From the NCBI RefSeq assembly GCF_000024025.1, contig NC_013131.1, forward strand, positions 9,714,229-9,778,228: a stretch of 64,000 bases of DNA. The letters are read 5' to 3'. The position numbers and the translations under genes are program-made. This DNA comes from Catenulispora acidiphila DSM 44928 (lineage in GTDB: Bacteria > Actinomycetota > Actinomycetes > Streptomycetales > Catenulisporaceae). The notes under the pieces are model-generated. The model saw only the letters and a list, made by a program, of their open reading frames with translations, had not been told where the DNA came from and made no database searches. Positions within the stretch are counted from its first letter, which is position 1. Every line of letters starts with the position of its first letter. Shown in pieces: positions 18,155 to 27,001 of the stretch.

Positions 18155-18511
18155 TCACGCCGCTGCGACGCAGAACGGGTGTCCCTCCGGGTCGGTGAGG
18201 ACGGTCCAGCGGTCGGCGCCGGGTTGGAAGTCGGGGAGCTTTGCGCCGGCGGCTAGGAGGTGCTGGATGGCCTGGGGCTTGTCGGGGGTCTGGAAGTCCA
18301 GGTGGGCGTGCTTGGCTGGGTCGGGCCAGGCGGGTGGGCGGTAGTCGGGGACGTGTTGGAAGGCCAGGGTGATGGGGCCTTCGCCGACGTAGACGAAGGT
18401 TTCGTCGGTGTCGGTGACGGGCCAGCCGGTGGCGTTGCTGTAGAAGGTGGCGAGGGCGACCGGGTCGGCGCAGTCGAACATGATCGTGGTGAGGGTCAGT
18501 GGTGCGTTCAT
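18155..18511 (-). CDS. Glyoxalase/VOC family protein
   Basis: A 118-residue vicinal-oxygen-chelate fold protein with two βαβββ repeats. Signatures are MFDCADPVALATFYSNATGW at the start, the HLDFQTPDKPQAIQHL second module and DPEGHPFCV at the end. Metal-ligand candidates are the His in HLDF and a C-terminal His or Glu. The role (resistance, dioxygenase or glyoxalase-like) cannot be told. The ATG at 18511 has no strong ribosome site. It is divergent from an AraC regulator gene that may control it. Confidence 0.88.
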   Translation of the reverse strand: MNAPLTLTTIMFDCADPVALATFYSNATGWPVTDTDETFVYVGEGPITLAFQHVPDYRPPAWPDPAKHAHLDFQTPDKPQAIQHLLAAGAKLPDFQPGADRWTVLTDPEGHPFCVAAA

Positions 18512-18634
18512 GGGGATGAGGGTGCGCTGCGCGGGTGGGGATCGTCTTGAAGATTCTTGCGGGTGCGACGGACTGTCTTGGGCTGTGCCGCACTGTCGGT
18601 ACCGGCACGTAGCGTCGATCAGGTGCAGAACGCC

Positions 18635-19456
18635 ATGACGCTCGCTAGTCGGCCCGAGTTCTCGGTGCACGCTGTGGACTGCTTCGGCGGGAGCGCTGGT
18701 TGGTCGGGCGCTGAGGAACACCAGACGCGTCGGCTGGTACTGATCCGCGAAGGGCGGTTCCGGCGGTGGACCAACGGGGTCGAGACCGATCTGGACGCGA
18801 CCACCGCATACGTGTCGATGCCCGGGGAAGAGGAACGGTTCGCGCATCCGGCGGGCGGCGACCAGTGCACATCCGTGGGATTCTCTGGAGAACTCTGGGG
18901 ACGGCTTCCTATAGGGCGCACCGTATATGTAGACGCGCGTATTGAGTTCGCACATAGGCGCCTACTGGCAGCCGCCGCTACCGGAGATGCGGACTACGCG
19001 ACCGCCGAAGAACTCTTAAAGCTCGTCGCACTGGCTGCCGGTTACACATCGGAATCCGTGATCGGAGACGGCGTATTAGCGGCGGCCGCGCGGGAGGCGG
19101 TCCTGGCCGATGTCCCCGAGGCTGCGACGCTGTGTGGGCTGGCGGGTCTTTTGGGCGTCTCGCCGTTCCGGCTCAGCCGCGTGTTCTCGCGCCAGACCGG
19201 AGTTTCGCTGACGCGGTACCGCAATCGGGTCCGCGTCGGGCGGGCGATGGACCGGCTCACCGGCGGCGAGACGGCGCTCGCCGATCTCGCGCAGGACCTC
19301 GGCTTCGCCGACCAGGCGCACCTGACGCGGACGGTGCGCGATCACGTCGGGCACACGCCGGTGGCGTTGCGGCGGTTGTTGTCCGGCGGGCTGGACGGGC
19401 CGGGCACGCCGAGCAGGTGGGACACGCCGAGCAGCTGGGACACGTCCAGCGCGTAA
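18635..19456 (+). CDS. AraC family transcriptional regulator
   Basis: A 273-residue regulator. The N-terminal half is a cupin-type sensor (LVLIREGRFRRW, SMPGEEERF). The C-terminus has two HTH units (LCGLAGLLGVSPFRLSRVF and LADLAQDLGFADQAHLTRTV) and the usual HVGHTPVALR. ATG at 18635 with AGGTG upstream is chosen; a GTG at 18623 is possible. The last 17 residues are a TPSRWD/TPSSWD/TSSA repeat made by three 18-bp DNA units (19405-19458) that run into the stop. Confidence 0.87.
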   Translation: MTLASRPEFSVHAVDCFGGSAGWSGAEEHQTRRLVLIREGRFRRWTNGVETDLDATTAYVSMPGEEERFAHPAGGDQCTSVGFSGELWGRLPIGRTVYVDARIEFAHRRLLAAAATGDADYATAEELLKLVALAAGYTSESVIGDGVLAAAAREAVLADVPEAATLCGLAGLLGVSPFRLSRVFSRQTGVSLTRYRNRVRVGRAMDRLTGGETALADLAQDLGFADQAHLTRTVRDHVGHTPVALRRLLSGGLDGPGTPSRWDTPSSWDTSSA

Positions 19457-19458
19457 CT
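19405..19458 (+). repeat. 18-bp tandem repeat at the end of the AraC gene
   Basis: Units start at 19405, 19423 and 19441. The first two differ by one base and the third is degenerate and holds the stop codon. Confidence 0.75.
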
Positions 19459-19473
19459 CGCGCGCACGCAAAA

Positions 19474-19504
19474 GCCCCGCAGGATCACATCAATCCGGCG
19501 GGGC
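19474..19504. terminator. Hairpin between convergent AraC and GntR genes
   Basis: 12-bp stem with one mismatch (19474-19485 with 19493-19504) and a 7-base loop, 17 bases after the AraC stop. Confidence 0.75.
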
Positions 19505-19559
19505 CGTATGCGCGCTCTTCACCTTCGATCCCCCGATCAGCAGGAGGGCTTGCCTGCTC

Positions 19560-20393
19560 CTACACGCGGGCCGACTGCGGCATCGGCGTCCGCACGCCGT
19601 GCCGGTTCAGCGGGACCGTCGCGGCCTGGCCCTGGCGCAGCGGCTGCGCGCCGGGGGCGGTGGCCGGCGCCGGGACCGGGGCGCCGGGCGCCGCGGGCGA
19701 GCTCGTCGGCGCCGGGACCGGTGCGGAGCCGGCCGGGGCGCCCGGGCCCGCGGCGACCGTGGCGTGCGCCGCCTCGGCCAGCAGCAGGCGGAGCTTCATC
19801 GTCTCGATGAGCTTGGCCGGGTTGTCGTCCTGGCCGCCGTGCGGGACGTCGATGGTCTCGATGACGCAGCGCGCCACCTCGTTGCCCGCCGCCTCGGCCA
19901 GGGTGCGGGTGAAGGCCGTCGCCGCCTCGTGGAACGGACCGGGGTCCTCCACGGCGGCGCGCATGCGCTCCAGGGCCGCGGCCAGCTGCTCGCGCTGGGG
20001 CGGGTGGACGCGGCGGGCGGCCAGCTCGGCCATCAGCGTCAGCAGGGCCGTGCGGACCTCGCCGAGCTCGGCGACCAGCTCCGGGGAGGATTCGTACTCC
20101 AGCTGCACGCTCAGGACCAGCGGGTCGAGCAGGTTCCACTCGGCCTTGGGGCGGACCGTGGTGCCGCGGCCGTGGCGGATGCGCAGGACGCGCTTCTCCT
20201 CCAGGGCCTTGAGCGCCTCGCGCAGGATGGTACGGCTGACCGCGAACTCGGCCGCGAGCGCCGCCTCCGGGGGCAGATCGGTGCCCGGCGGGAACTCGCC
20301 TTCCAGTATGCGCAGCAGCAGCCGCTCGACGACGGCGTTGGCGAGGCGGGCGGGCCGGATGACCCGGTGGACATTCCATCCCTCGACATACAT
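19560..20393 (-). CDS. GntR/FadR family transcriptional regulator with Pro/Ala-rich tail
   Basis: A 277-residue regulator. Residues 10-75 are a winged HTH (LPPEAALAAEFAVSRTILREALKAL and KRVLRIRHGRGTTV). An FCD-type helical effector domain follows but seems incomplete: after EVARCVIETID the usual second half with metal-binding histidines is not evident. A 60-residue Pro/Ala/Gly-rich tail takes its place. ATG at 20393 with GAGGAG 11 bases upstream. FadR-type regulators usually sense small carboxylates; the target is not shown here. Confidence 0.85.
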   Translation of the reverse strand: MYVEGWNVHRVIRPARLANAVVERLLLRILEGEFPPGTDLPPEAALAAEFAVSRTILREALKALEEKRVLRIRHGRGTTVRPKAEWNLLDPLVLSVQLEYESSPELVAELGEVRTALLTLMAELAARRVHPPQREQLAAALERMRAAVEDPGPFHEAATAFTRTLAEAAGNEVARCVIETIDVPHGGQDDNPAKLIETMKLRLLLAEAAHATVAAGPGAPAGSAPVPAPTSSPAAPGAPVPAPATAPGAQPLRQGQAATVPLNRHGVRTPMPQSARV

Positions 20394-20531
20394 GCTGCTG
20401 GTGCTCCTCGATCGTGCTGCTGCGTCACTGGCCGTCGCGCGGTTTTGCCCGGCGTCCAGGCATCCGGTGTGATGTACCGACTTGCGCGCCAATGTACGAG
20501 CCGAGGTCTACTCAAGGCAGCTATCTGAGGG

Positions 20532-21371
20532 CTATTCCATCCTAAATGATGAATCCGCGCCCGGCTTGTCGGCGCGGTGGCGGCGGCGACGCTTGATCAG
20601 CAGGAACAATGTCAGAGCCGTGATCAGCGGAAGCCAGCGGTTCTTCTCGTAACGGCCGTTCCAGACCGCCGCCAACGGGTCCTTGGAAAGGGATTCGTCG
20701 CGGATCGGCGAGGCCGCGGAGACGGCGGGTTCGGCCGGTTCGGCGATCTTCTCGGATTCCGATTCAGATGCCTTATTCGCCGGCGCGGCGGCCGGAGGCT
20801 GGGTTGGTGCGACCGGCTCGACCGCCACGACAGGTTCGGTCGCTTCGACTGCCGCAACCGCAGCACCCTCATTCTCCGCGTCGCGATACGCGGCGGCCAG
20901 CATGTCGATCCACGCCGCGCCCAACGCCGCGACCGCGCCGTGCCAGTCCTGCCGGTTGAACTCCAGGGCGCGCCCGGACAACTCCAGCTCCGGCACCACC
21001 GAGATCAGCGTCCGCTCGCCGGCGGCGCCGGCCTGCGCCAGCGTGACCCGCAGATACCCGGCCAGCGCGCCGTTCCCGCGCGCCTGCGCGGCGTCCACGG
21101 CGATGTCCAGCGTGCCCTTCTGCGCCTCGGCACCCGCTATGCAGGCGGTGCCGCGGTAGGTGATGGTGGCCCCGGCGCCGCCGGCGCCCACCCGAAGCTT
21201 CAGCCGGCCGGCGACGACGTCCCCGGCGACCCCCTCGGGCCCGTCGGCGGGCGGCACGGCGTGCACCGCGTCGACCGTCAGCCCGGGCACGGCGCGCGCC
21301 ATCTTCTCGGGATCGGTGAACGCCAGCCACATAGTCCGGTGCCGCACTGGCACCTCGACCTCGAACGCCAT
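20532..21371 (-). CDS. Membrane-anchored SRPBCC/CoxG-like protein
   Basis: A 279-residue protein. Residues 1-155 form an SRPBCC fold of the CO-dehydrogenase-subunit-G type (FEVEVPVRHRTMWLAFTDPEKMARAVPGL). An acidic, Ala/Pro/Val-rich linker follows, then a C-terminal transmembrane helix (WLPLITALTLFLLI) and a KRRRRHR cytosolic anchor, giving tail-anchored topology. The ATG at 21371 has a GAGGGGGTGGG site. No cox genes are near, so a link to CO oxidation is not supported. The ligand is unknown. Confidence 0.78.
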   Translation of the reverse strand: MAFEVEVPVRHRTMWLAFTDPEKMARAVPGLTVDAVHAVPPADGPEGVAGDVVAGRLKLRVGAGGAGATITYRGTACIAGAEAQKGTLDIAVDAAQARGNGALAGYLRVTLAQAGAAGERTLISVVPELELSGRALEFNRQDWHGAVAALGAAWIDMLAAAYRDAENEGAAVAAVEATEPVVAVEPVAPTQPPAAAPANKASESESEKIAEPAEPAVSAASPIRDESLSKDPLAAVWNGRYEKNRWLPLITALTLFLLIKRRRRHRADKPGADSSFRME

Positions 21372-21443
21372 CGCGTACCCACCCCCTCGCCGGGAAGTCA
21401 CCCGCCGGCCCGCCATCATGCGGACCGCGTGCCTGGTGGCACG

Positions 21444-22208
21444 TTACCAGCGCTTGGACATCCCGCGGCTGACCTTGGTGACCAGATTCCGGGGGACGAG
21501 CTTGGCCACGGCCGTGAGCGCCTTGTACTGCACGCTCGGCACGCTGACCGCCACGCCCCGCCGCAGGTCGCGCAGGGCGCCCTCGACGATCTCGTCGGCC
21601 TCCAGCCACATCCACCCCGGGATGTCGCCGGTGTCGATGTCCGCGCGCTCGTGGAACTCGGTGTGGGTGAAGCCCGGGCAGACCGCGACCACGCGCACGC
21701 CGGTGCCGTTCACCTCGGCGGCGACGGACTCGCTGAAGTTGGTGACCCAGGCCTTCGCCGAGCTGTACGTGCCGCGCGGCACGAAGCCGGCGACCGAGGA
21801 GACGTTGATGATCGCGCCCTTGCCGCGCTCGATCATGCCCGGCAGCGCCGCGCGGGTCAGCCGCAGGACCGCGCGCACCAGGACGTCGAGCATCGTCTCC
21901 TCGTCTTCGACGGGATGCGCCAGGAAGGCGCTGCCCTGGCCGAAGCCGGCGTTGTTGACCAGGACGTCGATCCCGCGCAGCGGGTCGGCCAGGCGGTCCT
22001 CGACCAGGGCCCGGCCCTCGACGGTCGCCAGGTCCGCGGACAGGACCTCGACCCGGCCCGCTCCCAGCAGACTGAGTTCGGCGGCGGCGTTCTCGAGGCG
22101 CTCGATGTTGCGGGCCACGAGCACCAGGTCATAGCGGGCCGCCGCGAAACGGCGGGCGAACGCGGCACCGATGCCGGCCGTCGCCCCGGTAATCAAGGCC
22201 GTCGTCAT
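21444..22208 (-). CDS. Short-chain dehydrogenase/reductase
   Basis: A 254-residue classical SDR that would use NAD(P)H. Visible motifs are TGATAGIG (cofactor), NNAGFG, the catalytic Ser in NVSSVAG and YSSAK with the Tyr and Lys, then CPGFTHTEF. The C-terminus (VPSVQYKALTAVAKLVP) resembles DltE/YqjQ-type SDRs. The start overlaps the stop of the upstream DUF2617 gene as ATGA, so the two are co-translated. Confidence 0.92.
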   Translation of the reverse strand: MTTALITGATAGIGAAFARRFAAARYDLVLVARNIERLENAAAELSLLGAGRVEVLSADLATVEGRALVEDRLADPLRGIDVLVNNAGFGQGSAFLAHPVEDEETMLDVLVRAVLRLTRAALPGMIERGKGAIINVSSVAGFVPRGTYSSAKAWVTNFSESVAAEVNGTGVRVVAVCPGFTHTEFHERADIDTGDIPGWMWLEADEIVEGALRDLRRGVAVSVPSVQYKALTAVAKLVPRNLVTKVSRGMSKRW

Positions 22209-22783
22209 GGCCTCAAGCCTGGCATGCCCCCTCCGGCGCCACCAGAGGGGGGTGCCAGGTAGAGGACCGTCCTGGTGGCGACCACGTCCCCGCCGCCCCC
22301 GGCGTGCGGGTAGGTGTGCCAGGTGCGCCACAGCACGCCGTGCAGCCCCGACGGGAGCGGTTCGACGACGACCGCGGTGACGGCGTCGGGGCTCGCGGGG
22401 AAGACGGCGATGGTGGCGTCAGGCAGCGCGTCAGCGTAGTCGCGGAGCGCGGAGGCCCACGCCGGGAAGTGACCGGTGTCGACCTCGCGGACTTCGCAGC
22501 GGACTTCGTAGTGGTAGCCGTCGTCGAGTTCGCGCTCTATGGCGATCGGCAGCGGACCGGGGGCGGCGTCGCGGCAGGCGACCGTCTCGCGGCAGAGCAG
22601 CAGGCCGTGGCCGGCGGTGCGGACCAGGATCTGGTGCGAGGCACCGAGGATGCGGACTTCCACGTCCAGTCCGCCGACCGGATGCCGGCCGCTGTGCAGG
22701 GGAGGTTGGTCGGGGGCGTCCAGGGACCACGACAGCTCCGAGGCGCGGACGTCCCTATAGGGGACCGATAAGGGAGCGATCAC
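22205..22783 (-). CDS. DUF2617 family protein
   Basis: A 192-residue actinobacterial protein of the DUF2617 family, whose function is unknown. The family start is MIAPLSVPYRDVRA, read from a GTG at 22783, and the mid segment is LDVEVRILGASHQ. The ERELDDGYHYEVRCEV strand pair and the TWHTYP motif also fit. It is coupled to the SDR gene by a 4-base overlap. Confidence 0.8.
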   Translation of the reverse strand: MIAPLSVPYRDVRASELSWSLDAPDQPPLHSGRHPVGGLDVEVRILGASHQILVRTAGHGLLLCRETVACRDAAPGPLPIAIERELDDGYHYEVRCEVREVDTGHFPAWASALRDYADALPDATIAVFPASPDAVTAVVVEPLPSGLHGVLWRTWHTYPHAGGGGDVVATRTVLYLAPPSGGAGGGMPGLRP

Positions 22784-22899
22784 ACCCGATCAACGAGTCA
22801 GCCGCTGCCAACGTCACGAAGAAAGCCTATGGTCAGACGATTTGACGAGCGGGGTGCGGCGGCACAGCGACGGTATCCAGCCACTTTCCGCGAAAGGAA

Positions 22900-23343
22900 T
22901 CAGCGCCGACCTCGGCCGCGGCCCTTGCCCCTGCCCTTGGTCCCGCCGCCGCCGCCGCTGCCGCTGCCGTCGCGGCCGTCGCGGCCGTTCTCCTCGGGCC
23001 CGTCGAGCCCGACCTGGCGTCCGTGCTCGGTCTCCCGGTGCATCACCGCCTTGCGGCGTCCGACCATCGGCAGGCCCAGCATGCCGAGCCCGGCACCGGC
23101 CAGCGGGGTGTACAGCCACCAGCCGTGCCCGTCGGAGATCAGGGTGTTACGAAAAGGCAACAAGATGAGGAAGGCGGCCGCCCACAGGCCGATGCCGATC
23201 CAGATAACCTTTGCCTCGTTGATCTGCATCGGCTCCAGCTTGGGCCGGCCGGCGCGGCCTCTTTGCGCGGTGCGCCCGGACGAGTCACGCTCCGGCGTGG
23301 TCTCCGGTTCCTCCGCTCGGCGCCTGCGGCCCTGGGTTGTCAT
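22900..23343 (-). CDS. DUF2530 membrane protein
   Basis: A 147-residue protein with two transmembrane helices (IWIGIGLWAAAFLILLPF and WWLYTPLAGAGLGMLGL), which is the DUF2530 core. An N-terminal Arg/Glu-rich segment precedes it, and a Gly/Arg/Lys-rich tail (GGGGGTKGRGKGRGRGRR) follows. It is divergent from the NCS2 permease gene with 57 bases between. This pairing recurs in Streptomyces-like genomes. Function unknown. Confidence 0.82.
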   Translation of the reverse strand: MTTQGRRRRAEEPETTPERDSSGRTAQRGRAGRPKLEPMQINEAKVIWIGIGLWAAAFLILLPFRNTLISDGHGWWLYTPLAGAGLGMLGLPMVGRRKAVMHRETEHGRQVGLDGPEENGRDGRDGSGSGGGGGTKGRGKGRGRGRR

Positions 23344-23400
23344 GTGGACAGGATATCGGCGGTGTCGGCAGCACAGAATCACCAGGCGAGGAGTGGGAGC

Positions 23401-24831
23401 TTGTCAGTTCAGACGGGAAGCGCAGGCGGTCCCGGCGGGGTGGGCGTCCTGGAACGCGTCTTCAAGGTGCACGAGCGGGGATCGTCGTACGTCCGCGAGG
23501 TCCGCGGCGGTTTGGCCACGTTCTTCACCATGGCCTACATCCTGGTGCTGAACCCGATCATCCTGGGCGGGACGAAGGACAAGTTCGGCCACGTCCTGAG
23601 CCACACCCAGCTGGTCACCTCCACCGCGGTGGTGGCCGGCGTGATGACCCTGATCATGGGCATCGGCGGCAACCTGCCGCTGGCCATCGCCGCCGGGCTC
23701 GGGCTGAACGGCGTGGTGGCCTTCACCCTGGCGCCGACCATGTCCTGGCCGGACGCGATGGGCCTGGTGGTGCTGGAAGGGCTCGGCATCTGCCTGCTGG
23801 TGGTCACCGGCTTCCGGCAGAAGATCATGGACGCCATCCCGCTGGCCCTGAAAAAGGCGATCGGCGTCGGCATCGGGCTGTTCATCGCCTTCATCGGCCT
23901 GGTCGACGCCGGCTTCGTCGGCGCGGGCTCGGGAACGCCGGTCACCCTCGGCGCCGGCGGCACGCTCAAGGGCTGGCCGATGTTCGTGTTCTGCGTCGGC
24001 GTCTTGCTCACGCTGTCCCTGCTGGTGCGGCGGGTCCCCGGCGGACTGCTGATCTCGATCGTCACCACCACGGTGCTGGCCATCGTGGTCAACAAGATCG
24101 CCACCGTCCCGGACAAGGACTGGGGCACCATCGCCCCGAAGGTCCCCCACGGTGTGGTCGCGCACCCGGACTTCGGACTGCTCGGCAAATTCAGCCTGTT
24201 CGGCGGCTTCCACCATGCCGGCGTGATGACCGCGATCGTGTTCGTCTTCACGCTGATCCTCGCCGACTTCTTCGACGCGATGGGCACCATCATCGGCATC
24301 AGCGGCGAAGCGGGCCTGCTCGACGAGGACGGCCGGCTCCCCGGCATCGGCCGTGTCCTGTTCATCGACGGCCTGGCCGCCTCAGCCGGCGGCGCGGGCT
24401 CGGCCTCCTCCAACACCTGCTTCGTGGAATCGGCCGCGGGCGTCGGCGAAGGCGCGCGCACTGGCTTGGCGAACGTCATCACCGGCGCGCTGCTGTTCCT
24501 GGCCGCGTTCCTGACCCCGGTGCTGACCATCGTGCCGTCCCAGGCGGCGGCACCGGCGCTGGTCGCCGTCGGATTCCTGATGATGACCCAGGTGAAGGAC
24601 GTCGACTGGGACGACTGGGAGATCGCAGTCCCGGCCTTCCTGACCATCGCACTGATGCCGTTCACCTACAGCATCACCAACGGGATCGGCGCGGGCTTCA
24701 TCCTGTTCTGCGTGCTGAAGGTGGTGCTCGGCAAGGCACGCGACGTGAACTGGCTGATGTGGATCGTCGCGGCGTTCTTCGTGGTGTACTTCGCGCTGGA
24801 TCCGATCAAGCAGGCGCTGGGGATCGAGTAG
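23401..24831 (+). CDS. NCS2 family nucleobase permease (AzgA-like)
   Basis: A 476-residue membrane transporter of the AzgA group, which imports hypoxanthine, guanine, adenine or xanthine by proton symport. Family motifs are RGGLATFFTMAYILVLNP, GLGLNGVVAFTLA, ADFFDAMGTIIGISGEAGL and GSASSNTCFVESAAGVGEG. The start is a TTG at 23401 with GAGGAG 7 bases upstream; GTG at 23407 is possible. A hairpin follows the stop. Confidence 0.92.
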   Translation: MSVQTGSAGGPGGVGVLERVFKVHERGSSYVREVRGGLATFFTMAYILVLNPIILGGTKDKFGHVLSHTQLVTSTAVVAGVMTLIMGIGGNLPLAIAAGLGLNGVVAFTLAPTMSWPDAMGLVVLEGLGICLLVVTGFRQKIMDAIPLALKKAIGVGIGLFIAFIGLVDAGFVGAGSGTPVTLGAGGTLKGWPMFVFCVGVLLTLSLLVRRVPGGLLISIVTTTVLAIVVNKIATVPDKDWGTIAPKVPHGVVAHPDFGLLGKFSLFGGFHHAGVMTAIVFVFTLILADFFDAMGTIIGISGEAGLLDEDGRLPGIGRVLFIDGLAASAGGAGSASSNTCFVESAAGVGEGARTGLANVITGALLFLAAFLTPVLTIVPSQAAAPALVAVGFLMMTQVKDVDWDDWEIAVPAFLTIALMPFTYSITNGIGAGFILFCVLKVVLGKARDVNWLMWIVAAFFVVYFALDPIKQALGIE

Positions 24832-24844
24832 GGGTTCTGCGTGC

Positions 24845-24871
24845 GGCAGGGGTCTGAGTCAGACCCCTGCC
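24845..24871. terminator. Hairpin between convergent NCS2 permease and response regulator genes
   Basis: Near-palindrome whose arms at 24845-24857 and 24859-24871 are complementary; allowing a realistic 5- to 7-base loop, 10-11 pairs remain. It starts 14 bases after the permease stop and 10 bases before the end of the response-regulator gene. Confidence 0.8.
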
Positions 24872-24880
24872 ATCAGACAG

Positions 24881-25606
24881 CTACCGTCCCCGCGCCTTCA
24901 CCAGCCCGGTCTCGTAGGCCAGCACCACGGCCTGGACGCGGTCGCGGAGGCCGAGCTTCATCAGGATGCGGCCGACGTGGGTCTTCACCGTGGCCTCGGA
25001 CAGGAACAGTTTGCCGGCGATCTCGGCGTTGGACATGCCTTGCGCGACCAGGAGCAGGACCTCGTGCTCGCGGTCGGTCAGGACGGTCAGTTCCGGTGGG
25101 GCGGGTTCGCTCTCGGAGGGGAGCATCGGGGCGAACTTGTCGAGGAGGCGGCGGGTGGTGGAGGGGGCGACCACTGCCTCGCCGCTGTGGACGGCGCGGA
25201 TGGCGGCGAGGAGGTCCGGGGGTGGGACGTCCTTGAGGAGGAAGCCGCTGGCGCCTGCTTTGAGGGCTGTGAAGGCGTACTCGTCGAGGTCGAAAGTGGT
25301 GAGCATCAGGACTCGGGGACGTTCGCCGCGGACCACGATCTCGCGGGTGGCGGCGACGCCGTCGAGGCGGGGCATGCGGACGTCCATCAGGACCACGTCG
25401 GCCTGCAACCTGGTGAGCAGGTCCAGGGCGACTTGGCCGTCGCCTGCCTCGCCGACCACTGCCATGTCGGGCTGGCTGTTCAGGACCATGCGGAAGCCCG
25501 TGCGCAGCAGTTCCTGGTCGTCGACCAGGACGATGCGGATGGGGGCGGCGGGATCGGCGGATCCCGGCGCTTCGGTCGGTTCCGGCGTGGTCTGGCTCAA
25601 CGTCAC
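24881..25606 (-). CDS. LuxR/NarL family response regulator
   Basis: A 241-residue response regulator. The receiver domain starts after a 20-residue Pro/Ala lead. Acidic residues are in VLVDDQELLR, the phospho-acceptor is Asp75 in VVLMDVRMPR, and the conserved Lys is in GFLLKDVPP. The C-terminal LuxR HTH reads LTDREHEVLLLVAQGMSNAE followed by SEATVKTHVGRI. The GTG start overlaps the kinase stop as GTGA, showing a coupled two-component pair. The regulon is unknown. Confidence 0.93.
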   Translation of the reverse strand: MTLSQTTPEPTEAPGSADPAAPIRIVLVDDQELLRTGFRMVLNSQPDMAVVGEAGDGQVALDLLTRLQADVVLMDVRMPRLDGVAATREIVVRGERPRVLMLTTFDLDEYAFTALKAGASGFLLKDVPPPDLLAAIRAVHSGEAVVAPSTTRRLLDKFAPMLPSESEPAPPELTVLTDREHEVLLLVAQGMSNAEIAGKLFLSEATVKTHVGRILMKLGLRDRVQAVVLAYETGLVKARGR

Positions 25607-26946
25607 GGCTCCTGGGATTCGGGCTGCGGTTCGCTCGGGTCGGCGGACTCCGGGCCGGCGAAGGGCAGGATCGCCTCCACAGCGTAGCCGCCGCCGACAT
25701 GCGGTCCGGTGACGAGCGTGCCGCCGAAGACCGAGACCCGCTCGCGCATGCCGACCAGGCCGTGTCCCATGCCGTCGCCGGGGGCGGCCGAGCCGCGGCC
25801 GTTGTCCACGATGCGCAGGACCAGGCAGTCGTCGGTGTACATCAGCGCCACCGAGGCCTTCACCTGCGGACCGCCGTGCTTGCGGGTGTTGGTCAAGGAC
25901 TCCTGCACGATCCGGTACACCGCCAGCGCCAGCCCCGTCGGCATCTCCCTCGGCACGCCCTCCACGGTCAGCGACACCGGCAGTCCGGTCGAGCGCACCT
26001 GCTCCAGCAGGTCGCCGAGCTGCTCGATACCGGGCTGCGGGACGTAGGTTCCGGCGTCTTCGGCGGAGCGCAGCACGCCCAGCATGCGCCGCATCTCGGT
26101 CAGGGCGGTGCGGCCGGTCTGGGAGATCGCCAGCAGCGCCTTGCGCGCCGCTTCCGGGTCCTGGTCGAGCGCGTAGCCGGCGCCGTCGGCCTGGACCACC
26201 ATGACCGAGACGTTGTGCGCGACGACGTCGTGCAGTTCGCGGGCGATGCGGGCGCGCTCGGCGGCCGCGGCGATCTGCGCCTGTGCGTCGCGCTCGCGCT
26301 CCAGGCGCTGGGCGCGGTCCTCGAGGCGCACGTAGTACGCCCGGCGGTAGCGCATGGAGTCGCCGGCGACCCAGGCCAGGCCGACCAGCCCGGCGATGAA
26401 GACCGCGACGAACAGGAAGGTGACCCAGTTGATGTGGCCGGTGGTGTTGAACGGCGCCTCGCCCTGGTAGCACGCCCTCTGGCGCGCGGGCTCGGAGAGC
26501 TGGTCGCAGGGCTGCGGGTCGTTGTAGAGGTGCAGCAGCCCGAACTGGATGAGCGCGCCGACGTAGGTCAGCCCCATCGCCGGGATCGACCAGCGGCGCT
26601 GGCAGTAGGCGGCGACCGTGTAGAGGTAGATCAGATACGCCACGTCGGCGGCGTTGAAGGCGGCCGCCAGCGTGAAGAAGCTCAGGAAGGCCGCCACGGC
26701 GGCGACGGCGAACGTGCCGCGCGGCCACCGGCGCCGGAAGACCAGCGGCACGGTCGCGGCCACCATGAGCGGCAGGACCAGCAGCTTGCGCACGAGGCTC
26801 GGACTGTCCGAGGCGGCCAGCGACGCCAGCCCGATCAGCAGCAGGACGACAGCCGGGATGCTGTCGATCAGCTTCGGATGGCGCTGGATCCAGGCGTACA
26901 GGCGAGACACGTCTTCAGCGTAGGTGCGCGCCGCCGGTCCGGACAT
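25603..26946 (-). CDS. Sensor histidine kinase (HisKA_3/NarL type) with Cys-containing outer loop
   Basis: A 447-residue membrane histidine kinase. The N-terminal half has about five or six helices. A loop of about 30 residues between helices carries Cys147 and Cys159, placed to form an extracytoplasmic disulfide. A HisKA_3 dimerisation domain follows with phospho-acceptor His239 (ARELHDVVAHNVSVM), then the HATPase with ESLTNTRKH, VDNGRGS and GMGHGLVGMRERV. ATG at 26946 with GAGG upstream. It phosphorylates the coupled LuxR regulator. Confidence 0.92.
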   Translation of the reverse strand: MSGPAARTYAEDVSRLYAWIQRHPKLIDSIPAVVLLLIGLASLAASDSPSLVRKLLVLPLMVAATVPLVFRRRWPRGTFAVAAVAAFLSFFTLAAAFNAADVAYLIYLYTVAAYCQRRWSIPAMGLTYVGALIQFGLLHLYNDPQPCDQLSEPARQRACYQGEAPFNTTGHINWVTFLFVAVFIAGLVGLAWVAGDSMRYRRAYYVRLEDRAQRLERERDAQAQIAAAAERARIARELHDVVAHNVSVMVVQADGAGYALDQDPEAARKALLAISQTGRTALTEMRRMLGVLRSAEDAGTYVPQPGIEQLGDLLEQVRSTGLPVSLTVEGVPREMPTGLALAVYRIVQESLTNTRKHGGPQVKASVALMYTDDCLVLRIVDNGRGSAAPGDGMGHGLVGMRERVSVFGGTLVTGPHVGGGYAVEAILPFAGPESADPSEPQPESQEP

Positions 26947-27001
26947 GGCGCCTCGGGATGATCCGACGGTCATCCTCAGGTCGCATGACCAGGGCGGTAG
27001 C

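Noticed and set aside
20532-21371. A CO dehydrogenase accessory gene (coxG)
   Set aside because: Only the fold is similar; no coxLMS genes are near.
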